Positions 41,202 through 50,259 of a DNA stretch of 64,000 nt are shown here, piece after piece; within the stretch, counting starts at the first letter, position 1; every line of letters begins with the position of its first letter. Position numbers and translations under genes: made by a program. The stretch lies in assembly GCA_027692465.1 (NCBI GenBank), contig JAQEYU010000005.1, positions 178,776 to 242,775 of the forward strand. The letters are read 5' to 3'. The DNA comes from Enterococcaceae bacterium OF42-14pH9A. Its GTDB lineage: Bacteria; Bacillota; Bacilli; Lactobacillales; Enterococcaceae. The notes below the pieces were generated by a model, which was not told the DNA's origin, searched no databases, and saw only the letters and a program-made list of their open reading frames with translations.

Positions 41202-42386
41202 TTGGCACAACGGAATTTAGATTATCGGTTATTAAAAGACCGATGCAACGAATATGGCGTTTCACAAAATAAATTGGCTACGGCTTGTGGGCTTAGTCGT
41301 CCCTATTTAAATCAGATAGAAAACGGTGGCGTAACCGCCTCTACAAAGACCATGAGAAAAATTTTTGACCAACTGGAAAGTTTCAATCCCGATTTGCCTT
41401 TGACGTTACTGTTTGACTATGTAAGGATTCGTTTCCCCACAACGGATGCACGAAAGATTATTCAAGAAATTCTCCATTTGAAATTCGAGTATATGCTTCA
41501 TGAAGATTACGCCTTTTACTCTTATCAGGAACAATATGTCATGGGAGATATTGTGGTGATGTTGTCTCATGAAGAAGATAAAGGTGTGCTTTTGGAATTA
41601 AAGGGGCGAGGTTGTCGACAGTTTGAAACCTTTTTACTCGCTCAAAAGCGTAGCTGGTACGATTTTTTTGAAAATTGTTTAGAGGCCGGTGGCGTGATGA
41701 AACGCTTGGACTTGGCAATCAATGATCGAGTGGGCTTGTTGGATATTCCTGATTTAACGAAAAAATGTCAGAAGGAAGAATGTATCTCCTTGTTTCGTAC
41801 CTTTAAAAGTTACCATTCCGGGGAACTGTTGAAAGCTGATGAAAAGGATGGTATGGGCAATACCTTATATATTGGCAGCCTCAAAAGCGAGGTTTATTTT
41901 TGTTTGTACGAAAAAGATTATGAACAATATATCAAGCTAGGGATTCCATTAGACAAGACCGAAACGAAAAATCGCTTTGAGATTCGACTGAAAAATGACC
42001 GTGCTTATCATGCGATTCAAGATTTGTTAAAAGGTCGTAGCATTGAAAGTACCACGTTTTCCATTATCAACCGTTATTTGCGATTTGCGGATAAAGTGGA
42101 AGGAAAACGGCGAACTAACTGGCCCTTGAATGAACAATGGGGTCGTTTTATTGGACGGAATCGGAAAGAGATTCAACTCACTTCTGAACCCAAACCGTAT
42201 ACCATTGAAAGAACCTTAAATTGGTTAGGCCGACAAGTTGCCCCTACGTGGAAAATGGCCAAGGAGTTGGATCGATTGAATCAGACAACCTATATCCAGG
42301 ATATGGTACAGAATGCACGCTTATCAGACCGGCATAAAAAGATTTTGGAGCAACAAAGTATGGCAATTGAAAACTTGATTATATGA
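41202..42386 (+). CDS. mobT: MobT relaxase (Tn916 Orf20, Rep_trans type)
   Basis: Nicks oriT to begin single-strand transfer and rolling-circle replication of the excised element. 394 aa: an N-terminal helix-turn-helix (about 16-45, YGVSQNKLATACGLSRPYLNQI), then the Rep_trans domain typical of pT181-like initiators and Tn916 Orf20 (KRLDLAINDRVGLLDI, KNRFEIRLKNDRAYHAI). TTG start with GGAGGTGAG upstream. Right after the oriT region, as in Tn916. Complete length. Confidence 0.9.
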   Translation: MAQRNLDYRLLKDRCNEYGVSQNKLATACGLSRPYLNQIENGGVTASTKTMRKIFDQLESFNPDLPLTLLFDYVRIRFPTTDARKIIQEILHLKFEYMLHEDYAFYSYQEQYVMGDIVVMLSHEEDKGVLLELKGRGCRQFETFLLAQKRSWYDFFENCLEAGGVMKRLDLAINDRVGLLDIPDLTKKCQKEECISLFRTFKSYHSGELLKADEKDGMGNTLYIGSLKSEVYFCLYEKDYEQYIKLGIPLDKTETKNRFEIRLKNDRAYHAIQDLLKGRSIESTTFSIINRYLRFADKVEGKRRTNWPLNEQWGRFIGRNRKEIQLTSEPKPYTIERTLNWLGRQVAPTWKMAKELDRLNQTTYIQDMVQNARLSDRHKKILEQQSMAIENLII

Positions 42387-42400
42387 AAAGAGGAATTGCG

Positions 42401-42520
42401 ATGGGAATTGTAAAAGATATTTTACTGGTATTTGGTGGCAGTATGTTCGGCGTTACCGTGATGTGCTTGATGCATGCAAGTGCAGCAGCAGACCGAGCAA
42501 TGGAAAAGAAAGGAAAGTGA
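42401..42520 (+). CDS. DUF3789-type small membrane protein
   Basis: A 39-aa peptide with one hydrophobic helix (about 5-27, ILLVFGGSMFGVTVMCLM) and a short basic tail. It begins 14 nt after the mobT stop with AAAGAGGA upstream and fits the small DUF3789 proteins found at this place in Tn916-like modules. Too short for the usual ORF cut-off. Role unknown, probably channel-associated. Confidence 0.65.
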   Translation: MGIVKDILLVFGGSMFGVTVMCLMHASAAADRAMEKKGK

Positions 42521-42524
42521 CGAG

Positions 42525-42746
42525 ATGAATTTCGGACAAAATTTATATCAATGGTTTTTAACCAATGCTCAATCTTTAGTCTTACTAGCGATTGTGGTCA
42601 TTGGTTTGTTTTTAGGATTTAAACGTGAGTTTTCCAAACTGATTGGCTTCTTGGTGATTGCCTTGATTGCAGTAGGTCTGGTCTTTAATGCTTCTGGTGT
42701 GAAGGATGTCTTACTTAATTTGTTTAACCGAATTGTCGGTGCTTAG
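42525..42746 (+). CDS. tcpD: TcpD-like membrane protein
   Basis: A 73-aa protein with two helices (about 14-32 and 40-58) and a C-terminal amphipathic segment (DVLLNLFNRIVG), as in the TcpD family of Gram-positive transfer systems. Begins 4 nt after the preceding gene's stop with AAAGGAAAG upstream. Believed to be part of the mating channel membrane complex. Confidence 0.75.
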   Translation: MNFGQNLYQWFLTNAQSLVLLAIVVIGLFLGFKREFSKLIGFLVIALIAVGLVFNASGVKDVLLNLFNRIVGA

Positions 42747-42757
42747 GGGGAATCACG

Positions 42758-43261
42758 ATGGAACAGATGCGTGTTTATATTGCGAACCTTGGAAAATACA
42801 ATGAAGGTGAGTTGGTGGGGGCATGGTTTACCCCACCTGTCGATTTTGATGAAGTGAAAGAACGGATTGGATTAAATAATGAATATGAGGAATATGCAAT
42901 CCATGATTATGAACTTCCCTTTGAGATTGATGAGTATACACCAATTGAAGAAATTAATCGGTTGTGTGGCTTAGCGGAGGAACTTGAAGGAACGCCAGTT
43001 GGTGAAGTTGCTTCTGAGATTCAACACGCCTTCTTCAATTCTTTCGAGGAAATGGTAGAGCATGTGGATGATATTGTCTATTATCCAGATTGCGATGATA
43101 TGAGTGATGTAGCGTATTTCTTGATTGTAGAAAATGGTGATTTTGGAGAAGTACCAGAACACTTAAAGACGTATATTGATTTTGATGCGTGTGGTAGAGA
43201 CTTGGAGATCGGAGGCAACTATTTGGTTACGAGTCGAGGTGTTTTTGAGTATCCATATTAA
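42758..43261 (+). CDS. ardA: antirestriction protein ArdA (Tn916 Orf18)
   Basis: A 167-aa, very acidic DNA mimic that inhibits type I restriction enzymes so that incoming element DNA survives. The family start MRVYIANLGKYNEGELVGAW and the anti-restriction block (about 100-130, ending in YFLIVENGDFG) are clear. Placed between TcpD and TcpE genes as in Tn916. Works with the element's methyltransferase in evading host defence. A terminator hairpin follows. Confidence 0.93.
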   Translation: MEQMRVYIANLGKYNEGELVGAWFTPPVDFDEVKERIGLNNEYEEYAIHDYELPFEIDEYTPIEEINRLCGLAEELEGTPVGEVASEIQHAFFNSFEEMVEHVDDIVYYPDCDDMSDVAYFLIVENGDFGEVPEHLKTYIDFDACGRDLEIGGNYLVTSRGVFEYPY

Positions 43262-43271
43262 CGAAACTATT

Positions 43272-43307
43272 GAAGGGTAGTTGATTTCTAAACTATCCTT
43301 CTTTTTT
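43272..43307 (+). terminator. intrinsic terminator between ardA and tcpE
   Basis: GAAGGGTAGTT (43272-43282) pairs with AACTATCCTTC (43291-43301) with one mismatch and is followed by T6. It again lies inside the transfer operon. Confidence 0.8.
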
Positions 43308-43320
43308 AAGGAATGATTTG

Positions 43321-43710
43321 ATGAAAAAAATAAAAAGTTACACCAGTATTTGGGCAGTTGAAAAAGTCATTTACGCAATTAATGACTTTCAGCTTCCTTT
43401 TCCTGTGACCTTTAATCAGATGGCTTGGTTTGTTTTATCCTTGCTGTTTGTCATTGTATTTGCTCATGTGCCTCCACTATCCATGATAGAGGGAGCCTTT
43501 TTAAAATACTTGGGCATACCGGTGGCGGTTACTTGGTTTATGTCGCAAAAGACGTTTGACGGCAAGAAACCATTGGGATTTTTACGATCCTTTATCAGTT
43601 ATCACTTGCGATTTAAGGTCACTTTTGCAGGAAAGAAAGTCGAAGAACAGAAGAAACGATGGGACGAACCCATTACTCTTGTAAGGAGTGTGAATTATGT
43701 ACCCGATTAA
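43321..43710 (+). CDS. tcpE: TcpE-family conjugation protein (Tn916 Orf17)
   Basis: A 129-aa protein with two close membrane helices (about 35-55 and 60-78) and a basic cytoplasmic tail (FKVTFAGKKVEEQKKRW), matching TcpE/Orf17 of Gram-positive type IV systems. ATG at 43321 with AAGGAA upstream. Overlaps the next gene by 14 bp, indicating translational coupling with the ATPase. Confidence 0.85.
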   Translation: MKKIKSYTSIWAVEKVIYAINDFQLPFPVTFNQMAWFVLSLLFVIVFAHVPPLSMIEGAFLKYLGIPVAVTWFMSQKTFDGKKPLGFLRSFISYHLRFKVTFAGKKVEEQKKRWDEPITLVRSVNYVPD

Positions 43711-46144
43711 GTATATTGAAAATAATCTTGTCTTTAATCAAGAGGGAGAATGTTTTGCTTACTATGAATTAGTGCCTTACAATTACTCCTTTTTGTCACC
43801 TGAACAGAAGTATCAAGTACATGATAGCTTTCGCCAATTAATTGCGCAAAATCGTGAAGGCAAGATTCATGCCTTACAAATTGCCACAGAAAGTAGTATA
43901 CGCGCTACACAAGAACGATCGAAAAAGGACATTGCCGGTAGACTCAAAGAAGTAGCGAAACAACGGATTGACATACAGACAGATGCATTAGTATCCATGA
44001 TTGGCGATAGTCAGATTGATTATCGCTTTTTTATTGGCTTTAAATTGATTGCGACAGATGAAGAGGTCAATCTAAAGAATCTCAAGAAATCTTTCTTTTC
44101 TGGACTTCAAGAATTTGTCTATGGAGTGAATCATCATTTGATGGGCGATTTTGTTTCCTTATCCAATGAAGAAGTTCGCCGGTATACCAAGCTTGAAAAA
44201 CTAATGGAAAGTAAATTGGCTAGAAGATTCAAAGTCAGACGAGTCACACCGAGTGATTTAACTTACCTGATTGAACATATCTATGGCGAAAAAGGCACAC
44301 CGTTTGAAGAATATGAATTTCAGCTATCAAAGAAAAAGCTGAAATCAGAAACACTGGTGAAACGTTATGACCTACTACGTCCTAGTCGTTGTTTGATTGA
44401 AGAAAAGCCCCGTTACTTACGCATGGAACATGAAAATCATGAATCGTATGTAGCGTACTTAACAATCAATACGATTGTAGGAGAGATGGAGTTTCCTTCC
44501 TCAGAACTTTTCTATTACCAGCAACAACAATTTACTTTTCCCATTGATACTTCAATGAATGTAGAAATCGTGACGAACAAAAAGGCCTTAGCTACCGTTC
44601 GCAACAAGAAAAAGGAACTGAAAGATTTAGATAATCACGCTTACCAATCTGATAATGAAACGAATTCTAATGTCTTAGATGCGTTGGATTCTGTGGATGA
44701 ATTGGAAACTAATTTGGATCAATCGAAAGAATCCATGTATAAACTGAGTTATGTGGTTCGGGTGAGTGCCGAATCAGTGGATGAATTAAAACGCCGCTGT
44801 GATGAAGTGTTCGATTTTTATGACGATACCAATGTAAAACTAGTCCGTCCTTTTGGCGATATGATGGGTTTACATGAAGAGTTTTTACCTTCAAGCAAAC
44901 GATACATGAACGACTATATCCAGTATGTGACGTCTGACTTTCTCGCCGGACTTGGTTTTGGGGCTACTCAGATGCTAGGTGAATTAGAAGGCATTTACTT
45001 TGGCTACAATGTAGATACGGGTCGTAATGTTTATCTCAAGCCGGCATTGGCTTCACAAGGGGTAAAGGGTTCAGTTACCAATGCTTTGGCAGCTGCGTTC
45101 CTTGGTTCGTTAGGTGGCGGAAAATCTTTTAGTAACAATCTCTTGGTCTACTATGCTGTTTTGTTCGGTGGGCAAGCTGTGATTGTCGATCCAAAAGGTG
45201 AGCGAGGTGGCTGGAAAGAAACCTTGCCAGAAATTGCGGATGAAATCAATATTCTTAACTTGACCAGTAAGCCAGAAAACCAAGGTCTGCTTGATCCTTA
45301 TGTGATTATGAAGAAAAAGAAGGACTCGGAAAGTCTAGCAATTGATATCCTGACTTTTTTAACAGGGATTTCTAGTCGGGATGGAGAGAAGTTTCCTGTG
45401 TTACGCAAAGCCATTCGAACCGTTACTCAAAGTGAGCAACGGGGGTTATTACAAGTAATCGTTGAATTGCGTAAAGAGGACTCGCCAATTGCGGAAAATA
45501 TCGCGGACCATATCGAGTCTTTTACCGATTATGATTTTGCCCATTTGCTTTTCTCAGACGGTTCGATTACCCAGTCGATTAGCTTAGACAAGCAGTTGAA
45601 TATCATTCAAGTAGCGGATCTGGTTTTACCAGATGCAGAAACCACTTTTGAAGAATACACCACGATGGAGTTGCTAAGTGTTTCCATGCTAATCGTCATT
45701 TCCACTTTTGCCTTGGACTTTATCCATAGTAATCGAGAAATTTTCAAAATTGTGGATTTGGATGAGGCGTGGAGTTTCCTTCAAGTAGCGCAAGGAAAGA
45801 CACTATCTAATAAGCTCGTTCGTGCTGGGCGGGCCATGAATGCCGGTGTTTACTTTGTCACGCAAAACAGCGATGACTTATTGGATGAGAGGCTGAAGAA
45901 TAATATCGGGTTGAAATTTGCGTTTCGCAGTACCGATATTCATGAAATCAAGAAAACATTGGAATTCTTTGGCTTGGATCAAGAGGATGAAAGCAATCAA
46001 AAACGCCTGCGAGATTTGGAAAACGGCCAATGCTTGATGCAAGATTTGTATGGTCGAGTAGGTGTGGTTCAAGTTCATCCTGTCTTTGAAGAACTCTTCC
46101 ATGCATTTGATACCCGTCCACCTGTTCAAGAGAGAATGGAGTGA
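43697..46144 (+). CDS. orf16: VirB4/TcpF-like transfer ATPase (Tn916 Orf16)
   Basis: Energises assembly of the mating channel. 815 aa with an N-terminal TraC/CagE-type domain and a C-terminal AAA domain: Walker A LGGGKSFSN (about 474-482), VIVDPKGERGG, Walker B KIVDLDEAWSF and the conserved QNSDDL near residue 723. Normal length. Overlaps tcpE; orf15 follows after 4 bp. Membrane-associated by family. Confidence 0.92.
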   Translation: MYPIKYIENNLVFNQEGECFAYYELVPYNYSFLSPEQKYQVHDSFRQLIAQNREGKIHALQIATESSIRATQERSKKDIAGRLKEVAKQRIDIQTDALVSMIGDSQIDYRFFIGFKLIATDEEVNLKNLKKSFFSGLQEFVYGVNHHLMGDFVSLSNEEVRRYTKLEKLMESKLARRFKVRRVTPSDLTYLIEHIYGEKGTPFEEYEFQLSKKKLKSETLVKRYDLLRPSRCLIEEKPRYLRMEHENHESYVAYLTINTIVGEMEFPSSELFYYQQQQFTFPIDTSMNVEIVTNKKALATVRNKKKELKDLDNHAYQSDNETNSNVLDALDSVDELETNLDQSKESMYKLSYVVRVSAESVDELKRRCDEVFDFYDDTNVKLVRPFGDMMGLHEEFLPSSKRYMNDYIQYVTSDFLAGLGFGATQMLGELEGIYFGYNVDTGRNVYLKPALASQGVKGSVTNALAAAFLGSLGGGKSFSNNLLVYYAVLFGGQAVIVDPKGERGGWKETLPEIADEINILNLTSKPENQGLLDPYVIMKKKKDSESLAIDILTFLTGISSRDGEKFPVLRKAIRTVTQSEQRGLLQVIVELRKEDSPIAENIADHIESFTDYDFAHLLFSDGSITQSISLDKQLNIIQVADLVLPDAETTFEEYTTMELLSVSMLIVISTFALDFIHSNREIFKIVDLDEAWSFLQVAQGKTLSNKLVRAGRAMNAGVYFVTQNSDDLLDERLKNNIGLKFAFRSTDIHEIKKTLEFFGLDQEDESNQKRLRDLENGQCLMQDLYGRVGVVQVHPVFEELFHAFDTRPPVQERME

Positions 46145-46148
46145 GGGG

Positions 46149-48272
46149 ATGAAAAAGAAACTTTTTCGGAATGTGGGAATCGTTTTTATTAGCATCATCA
46201 CCCTGACAATCCTATTGAGTTTAGTCGGTACGGTAGCAGAGGCAACTGGTCTGGTTGATGATACAGTTGAAGCGGGAAATCTTTATTCTCAATATTCACT
46301 GAACAATTATCAACTAGATTTCTTTGTGGATAGTTCGTGGGATTGGCTTCCCTGGAATTGGGGTGATGGTCTAGGGAAGAGCGTGATGTATGGCCTTTAT
46401 GCCATTACCAATTTTATTTGGACCGTAAGTTTGTACTTATCAAATGCCACGGGCTATGTGGTTCAAGAAGCTTATAAACTGGATTTCATCTCGGATACGG
46501 CTGAGAGTATTGGGAAAAACATTCAGACATTGGCGGGCATTACCGAAAATGGACTCCAGTCCTCGGGATTCTACTTTGGGTTTCTATTATTGATGATTTT
46601 GGCTCTAGGAGTTTATGTGGCGTATACCGGATTATTAAAACGAGAAACCACCAAAGCAGTCCGAGCCGTGATTAATTTTGTGATGATTTTTCTTCTATCT
46701 GGTTCCTTTATTGCGTATGCACCTACCTATATCACAAAAATCAATGACTTTAGTTCAGATGTTAGTGAAGCGGCCCTTAGCCTTGGGACCGAGATTGTCG
46801 TGCCCAATTCAGAAAGCCAAGGAAAAGATAGTGTGGATTTGATTCGAGATAGCTTGTTTTCGATTCAAGTCCAACAACCTTGGTTACTACTGCAATTTGA
46901 CGATTCCAACATAGAAGAAATTGGTGAAGACCGGGTCAACAAGATCCTATCTGTGAGTCCAGATGAAAACAAAGGCAAGGACCGGGAAGAAGCGGTCAAG
47001 GCAGAGATTGAAGACAATGACAATGCGAATTTAAGTATTACCAAGACCATGAACCGCTTAGGAACCGTGGTCTTTTTGGTATTGTTCAATATTGGCATTT
47101 CCTTCTTTGTTTTTCTTCTGACAGGGATTATGTTGTTCTCGCAAATTCTCTTCATTATTTTTGCGATGTTTCTGCCAATTAGTTTCTTATTGTCCATGTT
47201 GCCGACTTATGAAAGTTTGGGAAAGAAGGTGATTATTCGCTTATTCAATACAATTATGATGCGAGCGGGAGTGACATTAGTCATTACGACTGCATTTAGC
47301 ATCTCCACGATGTTTTTCAATATTTCGGCAACCTATCCATTTTTCATGGTTGCTTTTCTGCAAATTGTGACCTTTGCCGGTATCTATTTCAAAATGGGCG
47401 ACATTATGAGTATGTTCAACCTCCAGAGTAATGATAGCCAATCAATGGGCAGAAGGGTCATGCGAAAACCGCAAATGTTGATGAACCGTAAATTGCGGCA
47501 ACTTAATCGCAATGTGGGGCGGACTTTAGCTTTTGGTGGTGGTACAGTAGTCGGGAAAAAGTTGTCAAAGGATCAACAAAAGTCCAGATTGCATTCTTCT
47601 GGTTTTTCTCCACGAAAGAATCCGTTGCTACCTAACAATAACGAGGTACCACCTGACTCGACTAATGCAAATCCAACTTCAAATAATAAGAAATGGTCTC
47701 GAATGAATTTGGCCGGGAGAAAAGTCGGCAAAGTTCTGGATGCCCAAGCTTTGGTGAAAGATAAGACCAAACAAGTAAAGGATCAGGTAAGGAATACGCC
47801 AACGAATTTGAAATACAATCTCCACAAAGGAATCGAAAAGACGAAAAAAGCACCAGAAGAATTCAAGCGCGGACTTGTCCAAGAAAAAGAGGATCGAGCG
47901 GAGTTGCGAGAAAAACAACGGCAACGTAGAGATGAAAAAATGGCTGAAAAACGAAAAGTTTTGGGCGAAGCAACGAACCATCAAAGAAAAAGAAGGACGA
48001 ATGTTCCGATAGACAAAGTAACTCAGCCTCAAAAAGATAGGACGCAGAAAAAAGAAGCATCAAAGTGGATTGTGAGAGTAAATTCGAATCCTGAAATCAA
48101 ACGAAAACTAACTAGTCAGGAAATTGTTTCAAAAGGAATAAACCAATCCTCAAGTAAGAAAAATTCTTTCCAACAAGTGAAACAGAGGTCTACTCTGCCC
48201 AAGCGAACCAATCAAAAAGTACAAAAAAGAATGAACCCTCGTCCAAAATCAAGGTCAGGTGAGAAAAAATAA
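46149..48272 (+). CDS. orf15: polytopic channel membrane protein (Tn916 Orf15, VirB6-like)
   Basis: A 707-aa protein with an N-terminal signal or helix (about 7-28) and about seven further hydrophobic helices between residues 80 and 430, followed by a long basic hydrophilic tail (about 450-707) rich in Lys, Arg and Gln. This layout is typical of Orf15/TrbL-VirB6-type proteins of Gram-positive elements. ATG at 46149 with GTGAGGGG upstream. The stop overlaps the likely start region of orf14. Confidence 0.82.
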   Translation: MKKKLFRNVGIVFISIITLTILLSLVGTVAEATGLVDDTVEAGNLYSQYSLNNYQLDFFVDSSWDWLPWNWGDGLGKSVMYGLYAITNFIWTVSLYLSNATGYVVQEAYKLDFISDTAESIGKNIQTLAGITENGLQSSGFYFGFLLLMILALGVYVAYTGLLKRETTKAVRAVINFVMIFLLSGSFIAYAPTYITKINDFSSDVSEAALSLGTEIVVPNSESQGKDSVDLIRDSLFSIQVQQPWLLLQFDDSNIEEIGEDRVNKILSVSPDENKGKDREEAVKAEIEDNDNANLSITKTMNRLGTVVFLVLFNIGISFFVFLLTGIMLFSQILFIIFAMFLPISFLLSMLPTYESLGKKVIIRLFNTIMMRAGVTLVITTAFSISTMFFNISATYPFFMVAFLQIVTFAGIYFKMGDIMSMFNLQSNDSQSMGRRVMRKPQMLMNRKLRQLNRNVGRTLAFGGGTVVGKKLSKDQQKSRLHSSGFSPRKNPLLPNNNEVPPDSTNANPTSNNKKWSRMNLAGRKVGKVLDAQALVKDKTKQVKDQVRNTPTNLKYNLHKGIEKTKKAPEEFKRGLVQEKEDRAELREKQRQRRDEKMAEKRKVLGEATNHQRKRRTNVPIDKVTQPQKDRTQKKEASKWIVRVNSNPEIKRKLTSQEIVSKGINQSSSKKNSFQQVKQRSTLPKRTNQKVQKRMNPRPKSRSGEKK

Positions 48273-49273
48273 ACGTAAAGAAATTAAGTATCATTTCGTT
48301 AACCTTTCTGACCATCTCCTTTATGAGCATCTTGATGTGTGTGGGGTTGTTGTTTGGTGAGGACAGTGAGGGAAGTGGGAGTTCTGAAACTTCTCCTGGA
48401 GGTAGTAGTGTCTCAGAAGAAGTCTTAAAGCACCGCTCAATGGTTGAAAAGTATGCCAAAGAATCGGATATAGCAGAGTATGTTCCGGTTCTTTTGGCGA
48501 TTATTCAAGTGGAATCTGGCGGCACAATGGAAGATGTTATGCAAAGTTCGGAGTCAGCCGGGTTACCACCGAATTCATTAAGTACAGAGGCATCCATTAA
48601 ACAAGGATGTCTCTATTTTGCTTCTTTAGTTAAGCGTTCCAAAGAGTTAGGTTGTGATCAAGATAGTACTATTCAGGCCTATAACTATGGCAGCGGATAT
48701 CTGGATCATGTCGCAAAAAACGGGAAGAAGCATAGTTTTGCTTTAGCCGAATCTTTTTCAAAGGAAAAATCGGGTGGTCAAAAAGTTGATTATCCAAATC
48801 CCATCGCTATTAAGGAAAATGGTGGATGGCGCTATAACTACGGCAATATGTTTTATCGCTTATTAGTGAAGCAATACCTAACCACGATACAGTTTGATGA
48901 TAAAACAGTTCAAGGAATTTTTGACGAAGCTTTTAAGTATGAAGGAACGGCTTATGTATTTGGTGGATCAAGTCCCGACACAGGTTTTGATTGTAGTGGT
49001 TTAACTCAATGGTGTTATGCCAAAGTTGGTTTAACACTCCCTCGGGTCGCTCAGGATCAATATGATGCCATGACCCATATTGATTTAAAAGATGCCAAAC
49101 CAGGTGATTTGATTTTCTTTCATTCGACTTATGATGCCGGTACTTATGTGACCCATGTGGGCATTTATGCAGGAGAGAATCGCATGTTTCATGCAGGGGA
49201 CCCAGTGGGATGGACAAATCTAACAGAAAACTATTGGCAGCAGCATCTTATCGGTGCTGGACGATACAAATAA
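48269..49273 (+). CDS. orf14: bifunctional peptidoglycan hydrolase (Tn916 Orf14): lysozyme-like + NlpC/P60
   Basis: Opens the cell wall for the mating channel. After an N-terminal membrane segment comes a lysozyme-like domain (PVLLAIIQVESGG, AYNYGSGY) and a C-terminal NlpC/P60 peptidase with catalytic Cys in GFDCSGL and His in THVGIY. Read from the first ATG (48323) the N-terminus lacks basic residues and a ribosome binding site. An in-frame ATA at 48269 has AGGTGAG 6 nt upstream and adds NVKKLSIISLTFLTI, a proper signal anchor; this start (334 aa) is used here. The canonical ATG may have mutated to ATA. Function firm, start uncertain. Confidence 0.82.
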   Translation: MNVKKLSIISLTFLTISFMSILMCVGLLFGEDSEGSGSSETSPGGSSVSEEVLKHRSMVEKYAKESDIAEYVPVLLAIIQVESGGTMEDVMQSSESAGLPPNSLSTEASIKQGCLYFASLVKRSKELGCDQDSTIQAYNYGSGYLDHVAKNGKKHSFALAESFSKEKSGGQKVDYPNPIAIKENGGWRYNYGNMFYRLLVKQYLTTIQFDDKTVQGIFDEAFKYEGTAYVFGGSSPDTGFDCSGLTQWCYAKVGLTLPRVAQDQYDAMTHIDLKDAKPGDLIFFHSTYDAGTYVTHVGIYAGENRMFHAGDPVGWTNLTENYWQQHLIGAGRYK

Positions 49274-49291
49274 GAGAAAAGAGGAATGAAC

Positions 49292-50212
49292 ATGAAGATA
49301 AAAATTGAACGAAATCAAAAGGAAAAGACTCCAAAAAAGAAGAAAGAACGAGTCGTATCCATGGGTAAGCATCGAAAAATGGTGCTTGCCCTTTGGCTTT
49401 TATTGTCTTGTAGTATTGCTTTTGGCATCTACAAAAATTTCACCGCTATTGATCAACATACAACTCATGAAAAAGTGGTTGTAAAAGAGAAGGTAGTGAA
49501 TACTTCTGGCGTTGAAAGTTTTACAGAAGATTTTGCGAAAGAATATTTTTCGTGGAAGAATAACAAGGAAGTAATTGAAAAGAGAATGAGTACTCTTGGA
49601 CAATACCTCACAGAAGAAGGACTCGCTTTGAGCCAAGATATGGTCCGGGCAGATATTCCCACTAGTTCCGAAGTTCAATCAGTAAAAATTCTAGATGTAG
49701 AAAAACATTCAAAAGAATTTGTCGTTTCATTTTTAGTGGATCAAAAGATTACGGAAGGGAAAAAGACACAATCAATTTCTTCTGCTTATCGAGTGACAAT
49801 CTTTGAAGATGAAAAAGGGAATCATATTGTGACGAGTTTGCCCACCATGATTGCAAAACCAGAAAAAGTACAATATGAAGAAAAACAGGTAGAAAGTGAT
49901 TCAGAAATTGATGCCAAAACCACGGAAGAAATCACGGAGTTTTTAGAGACATTTTTCAAGCTTTATCCAACAGCATCGGAAAAAGAACTTGAGTATTATG
50001 TAGAAAATGATGCGATGCGACCAATTGGTTATAGCTTAAAATTTGTGGAATTAGTGAATCCAGTCTATATCCGAGATGGAGATGTTACTCAGGTGATTGT
50101 TTATGTTAAATATCTGGATATTAAAGCAAAAATAACCAATATTTTTCAGTATAATTTACAACTAAATAAAGAAGAGAATTGGAAAATTGTCAAATGCAAG
50201 AATTTTTTTTAA
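49292..50212 (+). CDS. tcpC: TcpC-like channel protein (Tn916 Orf13, VirB8-like)
   Basis: A 306-aa bitopic membrane protein: a very basic cytoplasmic N-terminus, one helix (about 30-50, LALWLLLSCSIAFGIY), and two NTF2-like extracellular domains like VirB8/TcpC that shape the channel. ATG at 49292 chosen because GAGG lies 7 nt upstream. Last gene of the transfer module, followed by a terminator; in Tn916 tet(M) comes next, here replaced by leftward ABC genes. Confidence 0.85.
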   Translation: MKIKIERNQKEKTPKKKKERVVSMGKHRKMVLALWLLLSCSIAFGIYKNFTAIDQHTTHEKVVVKEKVVNTSGVESFTEDFAKEYFSWKNNKEVIEKRMSTLGQYLTEEGLALSQDMVRADIPTSSEVQSVKILDVEKHSKEFVVSFLVDQKITEGKKTQSISSAYRVTIFEDEKGNHIVTSLPTMIAKPEKVQYEEKQVESDSEIDAKTTEEITEFLETFFKLYPTASEKELEYYVENDAMRPIGYSLKFVELVNPVYIRDGDVTQVIVYVKYLDIKAKITNIFQYNLQLNKEENWKIVKCKNFF

Positions 50213-50217
50213 CAAAA

Positions 50218-50250
50218 TAAGGAGCGCTACCGAAATGGTAGTACTCCTTT
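50218..50250. terminator. terminator after the transfer module
   Basis: AAGGAG and CTACC pair with GGTAG and CTCCTT around a GAAAT loop, with an internal mismatch. Shared by converging genes. Confidence 0.7.
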
Positions 50251-50259
50251 CAAACTGCA

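Noticed and set aside
48323..49273. First ATG as the start of orf14
   Set aside because: No ribosome binding site and a signal segment lacking basic residues; the upstream ATA fits better, although this start cannot be excluded.
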